64,000 nucleotides of DNA from Rhizobium sp. CB3090 (GCF_029714285.1 NZ_CP121662.1:3813501-3877500), one strand, 5' to 3'. Shown: positions 1 to 10,126, counted from the first letter of the stretch. Notes: generated from the letters alone by a model not told the origin. Program-made: numbers and translations.

Positions 1-1688
1 CCGTTCTGCGCTGTGATGACGGCCGGCGTCATGCCAGCAGTGCCGCGCATCAGGCCGGCGCTGAAGGTGGCGCGGCCATTCGCATCGGTCTTCGCTGTGC
101 CGAGGATTTCATTGTTCTTGGCGAGCAGTTGCAGCTCGACGCCGGCGATCGGCTTGGCACTGGCGAGGGAGCGGGTGAAGACGTTCAAGCCGTCCGTGCC
201 GGCATAGGTCGTAACGCCGATATCGGAGACGACGAACCATTGCGTTGCCTGCGGATCCCATTCCTGGCCGGCGTTCGGTGCGACCGCGGTCAGGACATAG
301 ACGCCGGGCTTGCGCTTCGGCAGGGCCTCGTCGATGGGGAAGCTCGTCACGACATCCTTGTTGAGATCCTGCTGGATATCGATCGAGCCCTGCCAGACCA
401 ACTCGCCGCTGGTGTCCTGAATGGTCTGGGCGCTATAGCTGTCCATCTGCGTCAGGAACTGCGAATTGTTGAGCAGTTGCGCGATATTGCGGTCGCCGAT
501 GCGGTAGAGCTTCAAGTTGGCGGTGGTGGCGTTGACCGAAACCAGCGGAATGCCGCGACGCGCTGTCGACGGCAGCACGAAATTGTCGCCGGTGAAGCGG
601 ATCGAGGCGGTGCGGTCCTTGACGTAGACCTCGATGTCCACCTGGGCGGCAAGATCTTCATCGACGGAGGAAGGCAGGCCGCGGCGCAGCGAAATCTTAT
701 AACGCTGACCGAAATCGAGGCCTTCGACGCAGATCTGGTTGTCCTTGGCATCGACGCCCTTCGGAGCGGCGCCATTGACGGTGACGAAAGGCGTATAGTC
801 GACGCCGCTCTTCACCAGCTTTTCGGAGAATTGCAGGCAGGCGCGGGGCGAAGCGTTGTCGTTGTCAAGCGTGTTGCCGGTGACGCGGAAGCCCTGGCGG
901 GCTCTCAGATCCTCATAGGCGGCCTGAACCGTCGGCGAGCCGGCCAGGGCGAGGCTTGCCTTGTAGGCGCTGAGCGCCTGACGATAATTCTGCGCGTTCT
1001 GCAGAGAGCTGGCGAGCACGGCGAGCGCGTCGGCGCGGCTCCGCGTCGTGCGGGAAAGCTGATAGCCGTTGAGGGCAGCATAGGCCGCCTGGGTGGCGAC
1101 GGTCGTGTCGTTCGTTATGGTGTTGGCGGCCCGCGCCATCTCGACCCAAAGCGCGCCATTGTCAGGCGCCAGCGATAGCGCACCCTGGAAGGCGTTCAAT
1201 GCGTTGTTGACGTTACCGGAGGTCAGCTCGATGCGGCCGAGCGCCGTCAGGCTTTCGACGCCCTGTCCTTTCAATTCGTTGGCAAGCATGAGCCTGCTCT
1301 TCGCATCGCGCGCGGCCTGTACGAAATTGTCGGAAAGGAAGGGAAGAGCGGGTGCGGCGCCGATATCCGGCTCGTTGGCGGCCGCAGTTTCGACAATCTT
1401 GCCCGCAACAGCGCCGGGGAAGCTGTTGAGCTGGTTGAAATCGGACTTCAGGAAGCACCATTTCACCTTGGGATTATAGGTGAAGGCCTTGCAGGACTTG
1501 TCGCCGATGCAGGATGTCGAGCATTGATCCAGCGTGACATTCTGCTCGGTGCGCAGATCGAAGCCGAAGTAATCGCCGTCCGGCGTGGTGACCACCTGCC
1601 GCTTGGCATCGGCGGCGCTCGCGGGTGTCAAAGCGACGAAGGTGGCTATAAGAAAAGCGGAAAGTCCGATAAACGCGCGCTTAGACAT
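1..1688 (-). CDS. Alpha-2-macroglobulin family protein, N-terminal part (3' end outside window)
   Basis: The open frame runs off the left edge, leaving about 562 N-terminal residues. It begins with a signal peptide (MSKRAFIGLSAFLIATFVAL, then an Ala-Ser-Ala cleavage region). A cysteine-rich PAN/Apple-like stretch follows at about residues 30-75 (Cys residues around GDYFGFDL, CSTSCIGDKSC and WCFLKSD), then a TPR-like helical part, then beta-rich macroglobulin-type domains. Bacterial A2M proteins are periplasmic or lipid-anchored protease traps; the thioester region would lie outside the window. The ATG at 1688 follows a run of Gs that makes a strong ribosome site. Family assignment rests on domain order and sequence feel, not on a database search. 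Confidence 0.8.
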   Translation of the reverse strand, partial: MSKRAFIGLSAFLIATFVALTPASAADAKRQVVTTPDGDYFGFDLRTEQNVTLDQCSTSCIGDKSCKAFTYNPKVKWCFLKSDFNQLNSFPGAVAGKIVETAAANEPDIGAAPALPFLSDNFVQAARDAKSRLMLANELKGQGVESLTALGRIELTSGNVNNALNAFQGALSLAPDNGALWVEMARAANTITNDTTVATQAAYAALNGYQLSRTTRSRADALAVLASSLQNAQNYRQALSAYKASLALAGSPTVQAAYEDLRARQGFRVTGNTLDNDNASPRACLQFSEKLVKSGVDYTPFVTVNGAAPKGVDAKDNQICVEGLDFGQRYKISLRRGLPSSVDEDLAAQVDIEVYVKDRTASIRFTGDNFVLPSTARRGIPLVSVNATTANLKLYRIGDRNIAQLLNNSQFLTQMDSYSAQTIQDTSGELVWQGSIDIQQDLNKDVVTSFPIDEALPKRKPGVYVLTAVAPNAGQEWDPQATQWFVVSDIGVTTYAGTDGLNVFTRSLASAKPIAGVELQLLAKNNEILGTAKTDANGRATFSAGLMRGTAGMTPAVITAQN

Positions 1689-1770
1689 AAGTCCCCCCAA
1701 CGCTGCCCGTTTCGATTGGCCGCACTCTTCAAACTTCGGGCTAATTTGTCAACCGAGCGTGGAGACGTAA

Positions 1771-1839
1771 ATGCGCGATTTCGACTATACCGATCTGTTC
1801 GGCTGCCGCTTAGAGGCCATGCTTTCGCAGCTTTCGTAA
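1771..1839 (+). other. Possible 22-residue micro-ORF
   Basis: In the 228-bp gap between the macroglobulin gene and the aldo/keto reductase there is an ATG ORF reading MRDFDYTDLFGCRLEAMLSQ plus two residues, preceded by GGAGAC. It could be a leader, the remnant of a lost gene, or chance. Nothing else supports it. Confidence 0.15.
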
Positions 1840-1916
1840 AGGTGCCAACGAAAAAGCATCGACACCAGCGAGGGAACGCCGGTGCCTATGTTGCGTGCGA
1901 GAAGCTGACGATGCTC

Positions 1917-2930
<1,014 letters not shown>

Positions 2931-3047
2931 TTAATTCTGGTCCGCGGCGACATTCTCGCCAGCCGCGTGACGAGAGAGAAATTATGTCTGCCGATAGCGA
3001 ATGAAAATGCATGCAAATGCAAATGGGCTGTTCTATTATTTAGATCA

Positions 3048-3941
3048 ATGAACAGAACTCAGCTCTCCCAATTGGCAGTCCTCGCCGCCGTTGCCGCCCA
3101 TCGGAGCTTCCGTGCCGCCGGCAAGGAATTATCGATCGCGCCCTCTGCCGTCAGTCATGCGGTCTCCAGCCTCGAGGAAAGCCTCGGCGTGCGGCTGCTT
3201 GCCCGCACCACCCGAAGCGTTTCGCCGACGGAGGAGGGCAAGCTGCTGCTGGAACGTCTGGCGCCAGCGCTGCAGGAGATCGACATTGCATTGGAGGATA
3301 CGCTTGCCGCCCGTGGGCGCCCGGCCGGCAATCTCCGCATCACCGCACCGCGTTTTGTCACCGACCTGCTGCTTGCCCCGCGCCTCGGCGATTTCCTGAA
3401 TACCTATCCCGATATCACGCTGGAGATCGCCAATGAGGACGGCTTTATCGATATCGTCCGGGAGGGCTTCGACGCCGGTATCCGGCTGGAAGAGAGCCTG
3501 GAGGCGGATATGATCGCGGTGAAGATATCGCCCGACATCCGCACGGTCATCGCCGGATCCCCGGCCTATTTCGAGAAACATCCGAAACCTTTGCATCCGC
3601 GCGATCTTGTGCATCACCGCTGCATCAAGCGACGTTTCACCAATGGCGCGATCTATCGCTGGGAATTCGAGAAGGACGGCCGCGAGCTTGTTGTCGCCGT
3701 TGATGGCCCGCTGATCGTCGGGGAAGATCAACTCGCGGTTCTGGCAGCGCTGAATGGGGCAGGGCTCGCCTATCTATTCGATATGCGCGTTCAGCAGAAA
3801 CTCGCCGAAGGCCAGTTGATCCGCGTGCTTGAAGACTGGTGCCCGTCTTATCCTGGCCCCTATGTTTATTACCCCAGCCGCCGCCAGATGCGCCCGGCAC
3901 TCAGGGCCTTCATCGATTTCTTCAAATATTCAGGGCAGTAA
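3048..3941 (+). CDS. LysR-family transcriptional regulator
   Basis: A 297-residue LysR protein: an N-terminal winged helix-turn-helix (residues about 4-62, with AAHRSFRAAGKELSIAPSAV and LLARTTRSVSPTEEG) followed by a periplasmic-binding-protein-like effector domain (ITAPRFVTDLLLAPRLGDFL, GFDAGIRLEESLEADMIAVK). This is the CrgA/AaeR-like subgroup. The ATG at 3048 gives the standard LysR N terminus (MNRTQLSQLAVLAAV); the frame is open 27 codons further upstream but that extension is not LysR-like. It faces the aldo/keto reductase and probably controls it. Confidence 0.9.
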   Translation: MNRTQLSQLAVLAAVAAHRSFRAAGKELSIAPSAVSHAVSSLEESLGVRLLARTTRSVSPTEEGKLLLERLAPALQEIDIALEDTLAARGRPAGNLRITAPRFVTDLLLAPRLGDFLNTYPDITLEIANEDGFIDIVREGFDAGIRLEESLEADMIAVKISPDIRTVIAGSPAYFEKHPKPLHPRDLVHHRCIKRRFTNGAIYRWEFEKDGRELVVAVDGPLIVGEDQLAVLAALNGAGLAYLFDMRVQQKLAEGQLIRVLEDWCPSYPGPYVYYPSRRQMRPALRAFIDFFKYSGQ

Positions 3942-3979
3942 GAGCAGCGGGAAAGCCCGCCGCTCTTGCTATGAGCCAA

Positions 3980-4474
3980 TCAGGCTGCCGCTTTCTGATT
4001 GGCTGCGGTCATAGCCAGCTTCGAGAGGACCTTGTCGGTATTTCCCTCTTCCTGCAGCGTCTGGTCGAGCAGCTTGACCACCTGTTGTTGGCCGAGCGTG
4101 TTCGCCCAGGTGCGCAGCGTGCCGTAGCGGGCGATCTCATAATGCTCGACGGCCTGCGCAGCGGAAATCAGCCCGGCATCGAGAGCAGGCGTTCCCTTGA
4201 ATTCATCGATGATCTCCTCGCCTTCGGCGATGATCCCTTGGATGGCTTCACAGGTCTTGCCTTGCGCGCGTTTGCCAATCAGTTCGAACACTTGCTGCAG
4301 ACGTTCAACATGCCCCTCGGTTTCCTGCAGATGCTTTTCGAAGCCGGCTTTGAGATCCGGCGATTGCGCCGCACGTGCCATCTTGGGCAGCGCCCGAACG
4401 ATTTGCCGTTCGGCATAGTAGATGTCCTTCAGCGTATCGTAGAACAGGTCTTCCAACGTCTTGTCCTTGGGCAT
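3980..4474 (-). CDS. DUF892 (YciE/YciF-like) ferritin-like protein
   Basis: A 164-residue all-helical protein starting KTLEDLFYDTLKDIYYAERQ, the signature of the DUF892 family, whose members fold as ferritin-like four-helix bundles with carboxylate/His metal ligands. Candidate ligands are E and H residues in YYAERQ, FEKHLQETEGHVERL and VEHYEIARYG. YciE/YciF-type genes are associated with general stress in enterobacteria. The role here is inferred from family only. It is convergent with the LysR gene and stands alone. Confidence 0.88.
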   Translation of the reverse strand: MPKDKTLEDLFYDTLKDIYYAERQIVRALPKMARAAQSPDLKAGFEKHLQETEGHVERLQQVFELIGKRAQGKTCEAIQGIIAEGEEIIDEFKGTPALDAGLISAAQAVEHYEIARYGTLRTWANTLGQQQVVKLLDQTLQEEGNTDKVLSKLAMTAANQKAAA

Positions 4475-4643
4475 TGTTTCTCTCCGTGTTTTTAGAGCCT
4501 GATTTTTCTGAGATGCCGCCTGACGGCGACCCCTACAGAAGCCAGCGCAATCCTAATTGTTCCCGATGCTGACAAAATTCGGAGCGGCCATGTGCGATAA
4601 AGCGTGGGCACTGGCCGCGCGAGCAGAGAGAAGGGTAGGAACG

Positions 4644-5261
4644 ATGAAGAAGCCGGGATCGATGAAAGGGTTGGAGGAGCTCGGCCGTGTCAGGTTGTCG
4701 AAAAATTTCTTCTTCCGTGATTTCCTGCATTCGGAGATCGCCGACTTCCATCGCATTCCGAATATCCCCGACGATCCCGATCTGGCGATCGAGTCCGGCA
4801 GCCGGCTTTGCCAAGAGCTACTGGAACCTCTGGAGGCGACCTTCGGCCGGCTGCATATCCGCTCCGGTTACCGCGCGCCTGCCGTCAACGCTTTCGGTAA
4901 CAGGAACGGCTTGAATTGCTCGACCAATGCGCACACCGCCGCGCATCACATATGGGATATGCGCGATCTCGATGGCTGCATGGGCGCGGCAGTCTGCATC
5001 GTCGTGCCATGGCTGATCGACAATTGCCGCGAGGAGGGCGATTGGCAGAAGCTTGCCTGGTGGATCCACGATCATCTGCCCTACGCATCGCTCTGCTTCT
5101 TCCCGAAATTATGGGCTTTCAACATCCAGTGGCACGAGCGGCCGCAACGGACGATCCAGAGTTTTGCCCAGCCTCGTGGCATGCTGACCAAGCGCGACAT
5201 GGCAAATTGGCAGGGCGATCATTCGCCCCTCTACGAAGGTTTTCCGAGACTCAAAAACTGA
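4644..5261 (+). CDS. Conserved hypothetical protein, possibly M15-peptidase-like
   Basis: A 205-residue protein. The ATG at 4644 is preceded by AAGGGTAGGA; the frame is open for 29 more codons upstream but without a better ribosome site. A segment IRSGYRAPAVNAF...NAHTAAHHIWDMRD (about residues 75-110) resembles the SGYR...H...D metal-binding core of D-Ala-D-Ala carboxypeptidases of the M15 group, but the spacing is unusual and the likeness may be superficial. There is no signal peptide, so a cytoplasmic location is likely. The last 11 bp overlap the convergent acetyltransferase gene. Confidence 0.7.
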   Translation: MKKPGSMKGLEELGRVRLSKNFFFRDFLHSEIADFHRIPNIPDDPDLAIESGSRLCQELLEPLEATFGRLHIRSGYRAPAVNAFGNRNGLNCSTNAHTAAHHIWDMRDLDGCMGAAVCIVVPWLIDNCREEGDWQKLAWWIHDHLPYASLCFFPKLWAFNIQWHERPQRTIQSFAQPRGMLTKRDMANWQGDHSPLYEGFPRLKN

Positions 5262-5694
5262 TGCGGTAGCGGATGTGCCCGTCGCTCTCGACATAGCTGT
5301 CATAGAGCTTGCGGGCAGTGGCGTTGCTCTCTTCCGTATGCCAATAGAGCCGAGCCCAGCCGTTCTTTTTGCAGAGTGCGACGAGGTCGTCCAGCAGCGC
5401 CCGGCCGACACCGCGGCCACGCGCACTTTCGTCGACGAAGAGGTCTTCCAGATAACAATCCGGTGCGCGGACCCAGGTGCCTTCATGGGTCAGGCAGAGC
5501 GTGAACCCCTTGACCTCTCCATCGACTTCGGCGACGCGCATGAAGATAGCGGACGCCGGATCAAAGACGCGGCGCCATGTCTTGTCGGTGATATCGGGCG
5601 CGATGCCGACGCCATAGAAGGCGAGATAGTCGGCCCAGAGCTTGCGCCAGCGGGTTTCGTCTTCGGGCTTGGCATCGCGGATTACGACAGTCAT
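5251..5694 (-). CDS. GNAT family N-acetyltransferase
   Basis: A 147-residue acetyltransferase. The acetyl-CoA pyrophosphate-binding motif A is clear: LEDLFVDESARGRGVGRALL (about residues 82-101), followed by motif B (LYWHTEESNATARKLYDS). The N terminus (IRDAKPEDETRWRKLW) is the usual GNAT start. The acceptor is unknown. The 3' end overlaps that of the M15-like gene by 11 bp in tail-to-tail orientation. Confidence 0.92.
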   Translation of the reverse strand: MTVVIRDAKPEDETRWRKLWADYLAFYGVGIAPDITDKTWRRVFDPASAIFMRVAEVDGEVKGFTLCLTHEGTWVRAPDCYLEDLFVDESARGRGVGRALLDDLVALCKKNGWARLYWHTEESNATARKLYDSYVESDGHIRYRISF

Positions 5695-5713
5695 CGGTTC
5701 AATCCTGCTTATT

Positions 5714-6664
5714 TTATTCGCCGGCTTTGTCGAGCAAGCTCATGGCTTCGTCGGAAAGCGAAAGCTTCGCCGAATTGATCAACGCATCGAGCTGGCTGAG
5801 GCTGGTGGCGCTGGCGATCGGCGCAGTGACGCCGCGTTTGCGCAGCAGCCAGGCAAGCGCGACGTCGGCCGGCGTCGACTTGGTCTCCGCGGCAACCGTA
5901 TCGAGGGCGGCGAGAATTCGGAAGCCCTTGTCGTTGAGGTAAGTAGCGACACGGTTTTCGCGCGCCCGGCCTTCGGTATCGGCCTTGCTGCGGTATTTGC
6001 CGGTGAGGAAGCCGGCCGCAAGGCTGAAATAGGTGATGACGCCAATCTCCTCTTTCACGCAGAGGTCCGCGAGCGGACCTTCGAAGCCGTCGCGGGCATA
6101 GAGATTATATTCCGGCTGCAGCACATCGTAACGCGGCAGGCCGGACTTGGCAGCGGCATCGAAGGAGGCCTGCAACTGCTCGGCATTGAGGTTGGAGCAG
6201 CCGGCATGGCGGATCTTGCCCTGCTCCTTCAGCTTGGCATAGGCGCTGAGCGTCTCTTCATACGGGGTTTCCGGATCAGGCCAGTGCGAGAGATAGAGAT
6301 CGATATAGTCGGTCTGCAGCCGCTTCAGCGAATCCTCGACCGCCTGCAGGATGTAGTTCGCCTTCAGTCCCTTCTTGCCGGGACCCATTTCCGAGCCGAC
6401 CTTGGTAATGATGATCGCCTTGTCACGGGCAACGCGGCCCTGTTTCAGCCACTTGCCGATGATCTCCTCTGAATCGCCGCCCTTATTGCCGGGAACCCAG
6501 CTTGAATAGACGTCGGCGGTATCGATCGCGTTGAAGCCGGCGTCGAAGAAGGCGTCGAGCAGAGTGTAGGAAGTCTTCTCATCTGCTGTCCAGCCGAAAA
6601 CATTGCCGCCGAAGACGATCGGTGCGGTGAAAAGATCGGGTCGTCCAAGCTTGCGCATTTCCAT
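5714..6664 (-). CDS. Aldo/keto reductase
   Basis: A 316-residue aldo/keto reductase with the tetrad D48, Y53 (NAIDTADVYSSW), K88 (IITKVGSEMG) and H127 (LSHWPDP). It differs clearly from the reductase at 1917-2912, so the two are not a recent duplication. The ATG at 6664 has GGAGAG 5 nt upstream; the open frame continues further but without a better start. It lies 19 bp downstream of the GNAT start and could be read separately from its own 109-bp upstream gap. Substrate unknown. Confidence 0.9.
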   Translation of the reverse strand: MEMRKLGRPDLFTAPIVFGGNVFGWTADEKTSYTLLDAFFDAGFNAIDTADVYSSWVPGNKGGDSEEIIGKWLKQGRVARDKAIIITKVGSEMGPGKKGLKANYILQAVEDSLKRLQTDYIDLYLSHWPDPETPYEETLSAYAKLKEQGKIRHAGCSNLNAEQLQASFDAAAKSGLPRYDVLQPEYNLYARDGFEGPLADLCVKEEIGVITYFSLAAGFLTGKYRSKADTEGRARENRVATYLNDKGFRILAALDTVAAETKSTPADVALAWLLRKRGVTAPIASATSLSQLDALINSAKLSLSDEAMSLLDKAGE

Positions 6665-6773
6665 GATGGCTCTCCAAATTATTTGAGCAAAACCGGCGCT
6701 GAAAAGGCCGGAACGGGAGGGGACGTTGGTGCAAGTTATCGTCCTACCATTGGAAATGCTACTAACGATTATT

Positions 6774-7766
6774 TTATTCAGCGGCCGATCGTCGGTAGTG
6801 GCTGGGCGGCAGCTCATTATATTTCGACCAGACGCGCCGCATATGCCGCGGCGAGGCGAAACCGGATTTTTCCGCCACGCGCTCCATATCCAGTCGCGAA
6901 TTGGCAAGCACATCGCGGGCGAGCGTCACGCGCATCAGATTGACATAGGCGGTTACCGACAAGCCGGCATGCTCCTGAAACAGCCGGGAAATATGCCGCG
7001 TGCTCATCGCGCCGATGCCGGCAAGCTCCGCGAGCGACCAGCCGTGGGCGGGATCGGCCATGATCGCATCCTGGACGCGGTGAATGGCGGGATGCACATG
7101 ATTGCGGCCGCTGAGCCAGGGTGAAAGCTGCGGATCGGCGCCGGTGCGGCGCATGTAGACGACCATGTGGCGCGCGATCGTCAGCGCTGTCACGGGAGAA
7201 GTGAGCTTGGAGACGATGTGCAGCATCAGGTCCGTGCCGGTGGAGATGCCTGCGCTGGAATAGCGCTCACGGTCCTCGACATAGAGCCGGTTGTCGAGTA
7301 CCCGCGCAGTCGGTGCGTGGTGCTGGACCTCATCGAGACAGGCGGCATGCGTCGTGCAGGCATAGCCTTCGAGCAGCCCGGCGCGGGCGGCAAGCACAGC
7401 GCCGGAGCAGATGGTGATGAGGGTGACGCCCGGCCGGATCGCCGTCTTGAGCCAGGTGGCGAGCAGCCTGTTCTCCTCCTCGATGTCGCCGGCATCGGGC
7501 GGCGGCGTGACGCTGCCGGAGACGACGACCAGGGCGCCTTCGGGAATAAAGTCAGGCAAGGGCAGGAGATCGGCCACCGTCAGGCCGATCGAGGTCGTCT
7601 GCGTCGGCCGGGCGGCAATGAAACGGTAATCGAACAGGATATCCTCCTGTTCGATATTGGCGCGGCGCAGAACCTCCACCGGCCCGGCCACATCCATCAG
7701 CAGCGTATAGGGCGGCAGGAGGACATAGACGGGAATGGTCCGGAGGTGTCGGCCGGTTTGGTTCAT
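6774..7766 (-). CDS. GlxA-type AraC regulator (DJ-1/PfpI domain plus AraC HTH)
   Basis: A 330-residue regulator. The N-terminal half is a DJ-1/PfpI-like amidotransferase-fold sensor (VYVLLPPYTLLMDVAGPVEV; nucleophile-elbow-like TICSGAVLAARAGLLEG). The C-terminal third carries two helix-turn-helix motifs of the AraC type (WSLAELAGIGAMSTRHISRL; MERVAEKSGFASPRHMRRVW). The ATG at 7766 overlaps the stop of the upstream hydrolase gene in an ATGA junction, so the two are co-translated. GlxA-type regulators often control small-molecule catabolism; the likely target is its own operon. Confidence 0.92.
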   Translation of the reverse strand: MNQTGRHLRTIPVYVLLPPYTLLMDVAGPVEVLRRANIEQEDILFDYRFIAARPTQTTSIGLTVADLLPLPDFIPEGALVVVSGSVTPPPDAGDIEEENRLLATWLKTAIRPGVTLITICSGAVLAARAGLLEGYACTTHAACLDEVQHHAPTARVLDNRLYVEDRERYSSAGISTGTDLMLHIVSKLTSPVTALTIARHMVVYMRRTGADPQLSPWLSGRNHVHPAIHRVQDAIMADPAHGWSLAELAGIGAMSTRHISRLFQEHAGLSVTAYVNLMRVTLARDVLANSRLDMERVAEKSGFASPRHMRRVWSKYNELPPSHYRRSAAE

Positions 7767-8329
7767 GCAGCACTCCTGATCGTCACGGATGCAAGCGCAT
7801 CTTCCACCGTGGCGATGCGGGCGAAACGGCCTGATAGCACCAGCTCGGTACGCTTCTTGATATCGTCGGCGCTGAAAACCGTACCTGACGCATGCGTCAT
7901 CGGGAAAGTTAGCGTTGCCTCGGTGACGTAATCGACATCGTAGCCGAGGTCGGAGGCATGGCGCGTCGTCGTTTCGCAGCATTGCTCGGTACGGATGCCG
8001 GAAACGATCAGCTTGCGGATGCCGTTTTCCACCAGCCAGACGTCAAGACCGGACCCTACGAGCGCGGAATGGCGGGATTTGTGGAACACGGCATCAGCCT
8101 CCAGCGTGATCTCGTCGAGCTTGCGGACATATCCGCTCGCGAGGCTGAAATGCTCGTCGCCGTCGACATGAAAAATCTGGATCACTGGAATGCCGCGGGC
8201 CTTGGCGCCATCGATCAAAGCCTGCAGCCGGTCCACGAACTCCGGCAGCTCGTCCGCTTGCCAGTAGGGGCGCTGGCGAAAGGATTCCTGAACGTCGATA
8301 ACCAGCAAAGCAGTGTCGACATGGGACAT
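7763..8329 (-). CDS. Isochorismatase-fold cysteine hydrolase
   Basis: A 188-residue cysteine hydrolase. The D-K-C triad is visible: D12 (ALLVIDVQESF), K84 (VFHKSRHSA) and C117 (GIRTEQCCETTTR, with an extra adjacent Cys). The family includes nicotinamidases, carbamoylsarcosine amidases and isochorismatases; no substrate-specific residue can be assigned by eye. The ATG at 8329 follows AGGAGA. It is first in a two-gene operon with the GlxA-like regulator, with a 4-bp overlap. Confidence 0.9.
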   Translation of the reverse strand: MSHVDTALLVIDVQESFRQRPYWQADELPEFVDRLQALIDGAKARGIPVIQIFHVDGDEHFSLASGYVRKLDEITLEADAVFHKSRHSALVGSGLDVWLVENGIRKLIVSGIRTEQCCETTTRHASDLGYDVDYVTEATLTFPMTHASGTVFSADDIKKRTELVLSGRFARIATVEDALASVTIRSAA

Positions 8330-8645
8330 TTTCGTATCTCCTGTGATTGAAGGATAACCGAAGCTAGATCCATAATACCAGCGGCAAAAGCCACAAGCCG
8401 GACAAAATGAGGACAAATCCAGCCATAGATATCCTTCCCACGATGGCGAGTTTCTGGCTTGGGGTTGCGCGATGGCATTGCGCCTTGGGTAAGGGCCGAA
8501 TAAAGTTGCCTCCGGTTTCATCGCGAGCGAGATGATCCATTATTTCGTCCCACCTATCACTTTCATAAGGTCCTATCCGAAAGCCGCTCCGCGCTCTCCG
8601 CCTTGCGGTTGTTTGCTTGGGAATCTTGCTCCAGGAGGAAAAGTC
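8330..8645. promoter_or_regulatory. 316-bp divergent intergenic region
   Basis: This separates the hydrolase/GlxA operon (leftward) from the Gfo/Idh/MocA gene (rightward), so it must hold promoters for both. I see no convincing operator palindrome, small RNA or ORF in it. The only clear elements are the ribosome sites at its two ends (AGGAGA for the hydrolase, CAGGAGG for the oxidoreductase). Confidence 0.5.
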
Positions 8646-9632
8646 ATGCTGCGTTTCGGAATCTTATCGACGGCCAAGATCGGCCGCGAACTGGTCGTGC
8701 CGGCTATTCAGGATGCTGAAAATTGTGTGGTGACGGCGATCGCCAGCCGCGATCTGGCGCGCGCCCGCGACATGGCCGATCGCTTCTCCGTGCCGCATGC
8801 TTTCGGCTCCTACGAGGAGATGCTCGCTTCGGACAAGATCGATGCCGTCTATATTCCGCTGCCGACCTCGCAGCACGTCCAATGGACGATCAAGGCCGCC
8901 GATGCCGGCAAGCATGTGCTCTGCGAAAAGCCAATTGCCCTGAAGGCCGATGAGATCGACAGCCTGATCGCTGCCCGCGACCGCAACAAGGTGCTGGTGA
9001 CGGAAGCCTATATGGTTACCTACACGCCGGTCTGGCAGAAAGTCCGCTCGCTGCTGGCAGCCGGCGCCATCGGCCGGTTGCGCCATGTTCAGGGCGCCTT
9101 CACCTATTTTAACCGCGATGCCGGCAACATGCGCAACATCCCGGAACTCGGCGGCGGCGGCCTGCCCGATATCGGCGTCTATCCGACGATCAGCACCCGC
9201 TTCGTCACCGGTCGCGAACCCCTGCGTATCCAGGCGGTCACCGAGCGCGACCCTGAATTCGGCACGGACATCTATTCCAGCGTCAAGGCTGATTTCGGCG
9301 ATTTCGAACTGACCTTCTATATCGCAACGCAGATGGCCGCCCGCCAGGTCATGGTCTTTCACGGCACGGACGGTTTCATCGAGGTGAAATCCCCCTTCAA
9401 TGCCGATCGCTATGGCGCTGAAGAGCTGGAACTGACCAATCGCGGCCACTCGGAATCGCAGATATTCCGTTTCCCTGACAGCCGTCAGTACAAACGCGAG
9501 GCGGAAGCTTTCGCCTCGGCGGCATTGGGCAAAGGCACGGAAGTCGTGACGCTCGAAAGTTCGAAGCTCAATCAGAAGGTCATCGACGCCATCTATCGCG
9601 CCAGCGAGAAGGACGGCTGGGAGCCTGTCTGA
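8646..9632 (+). CDS. Gfo/Idh/MocA family oxidoreductase
   Basis: A 328-residue NAD(P)-dependent oxidoreductase. It has an N-terminal Rossmann fold ([20 protein letters not shown], dinucleotide-binding), the family signature ending in [12 protein letters not shown] (catalytic Lys in EKP, about residue 98), and a C-terminal alpha/beta substrate domain ([14 protein letters not shown]). The family acts on sugars, inositols and related polyols or trans-dihydrodiols; the substrate is unknown. The start is set by CAGGAGG before the ATG at 8646. It stands alone and is followed directly by a rhizobial repeat. Confidence 0.93.
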   Translation: MLRFGILSTAKIGRELVVPAIQDAENCVVTAIASRDLARARDMADRFSVPHAFGSYEEMLASDKIDAVYIPLPTSQHVQWTIKAADAGKHVLCEKPIALKADEIDSLIAARDRNKVLVTEAYMVTYTPVWQKVRSLLAAGAIGRLRHVQGAFTYFNRDAGNMRNIPELGGGGLPDIGVYPTISTRFVTGREPLRIQAVTERDPEFGTDIYSSVKADFGDFELTFYIATQMAARQVMVFHGTDGFIEVKSPFNADRYGAEELELTNRGHSESQIFRFPDSRQYKREAEAFASAALGKGTEVVTLESSKLNQKVIDAIYRASEKDGWEPV

Positions 9633-9643
9633 GCCGGCCTACA

Positions 9644-9743
9644 GCATGATCCCAAAAAGTGTGCAGCGGTTTTTGGATAAGATCATGCAAAATCAAAGAG
9701 CTAGAGCGTGACGACGATTCGGAGAAGAGTCGTCACGCTCTAG
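9644..9743. repeat. Rhizobial intergenic palindromic repeat, copy A
   Basis: Two nested inverted repeats. In the first, GCATGATC (9644-9651) pairs with GATCATGC (9681-9688), enclosing CCAAAAA/TTTTTGG (9652-9658 and 9670-9676). In the second, CTAGAGCGTGACGAC (9701-9715) pairs perfectly with 9729-9743. The core AAAAGTGTGCAGCGGTTTT recurs at 27701 and, inverted, near 55300. This matches what I recall of rhizobial intergenic mosaic elements (RIME-type). The stop codon of the gtrA-like gene (9740-9742) lies inside the second stem, so the hairpin may also stabilise or terminate the message. Confidence 0.85.
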
Positions 9744-10126
9744 GGATTTTGCCGGTGGCGGAAGACGAAGCGCGAATAGCCGAAGAAGCTGAACGTAGTC
9801 GCTGCCGCCGATGCCAGGATCAGCGCTAGGATCGGTTGAAGGGTCGGCATGGAGACAAGCAGCGAGCTGAACAGGGCATAGTTCAGCAGCGCCGAAGTCA
9901 GGCCGACCGAACCATAGCGAAAACCTTCGGCGGCCAGCGAGCGATTGGAACGGCCGAAGGTAAAATTACGGTTGAGAAACCAGGTGGCGAGCAGCGCGCT
10001 CGGTATGGAAAGGGCCCGACCGACGAATGGGCCGAAGGGCGTGAACCAGAGCAGCAAGTGCAGCACGCCCGCATCGACCACGAAGCCTATGCCGCCGGCG
10101 ATCAGGAAGCGCAGAAGCTTCTTCAT
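9740..10126 (-). CDS. GtrA-like membrane protein
   Basis: A 128-residue protein with four predicted transmembrane helices (starting FLIAGGIGFVVDAGVLHLLL) and the GtrA signature around RALSIPSALLATWFLNRNFTF. GtrA proteins are thought to flip polyprenyl-phosphate-linked sugars across the inner membrane. The ATG at 10126 overlaps the stop of the upstream glycosyltransferase by 4 bp, the expected pairing of a GtrB-like transferase with its GtrA-like flippase. Confidence 0.92.
   Translation of the reverse strand: MKKLLRFLIAGGIGFVVDAGVLHLLLWFTPFGPFVGRALSIPSALLATWFLNRNFTFGRSNRSLAAEGFRYGSVGLTSALLNYALFSSLLVSMPTLQPILALILASAAATTFSFFGYSRFVFRHRQNP

Noticed and set aside
129..1178. Long plus-strand ORF of 349 codons
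   Set aside because: It is the antisense shadow of the macroglobulin gene; it has no ribosome site and no protein-like composition.
1847..1900. Weak inverted repeat before the first aldo/keto reductase 3' end
   Set aside because: The arms are short with a mismatch and no T-run; not enough to call a terminator.
9644..9743. Repeat units as a possible CRISPR
   Set aside because: They are single, widely spaced and palindromic, with no direct-repeat/spacer pattern and no cas genes.
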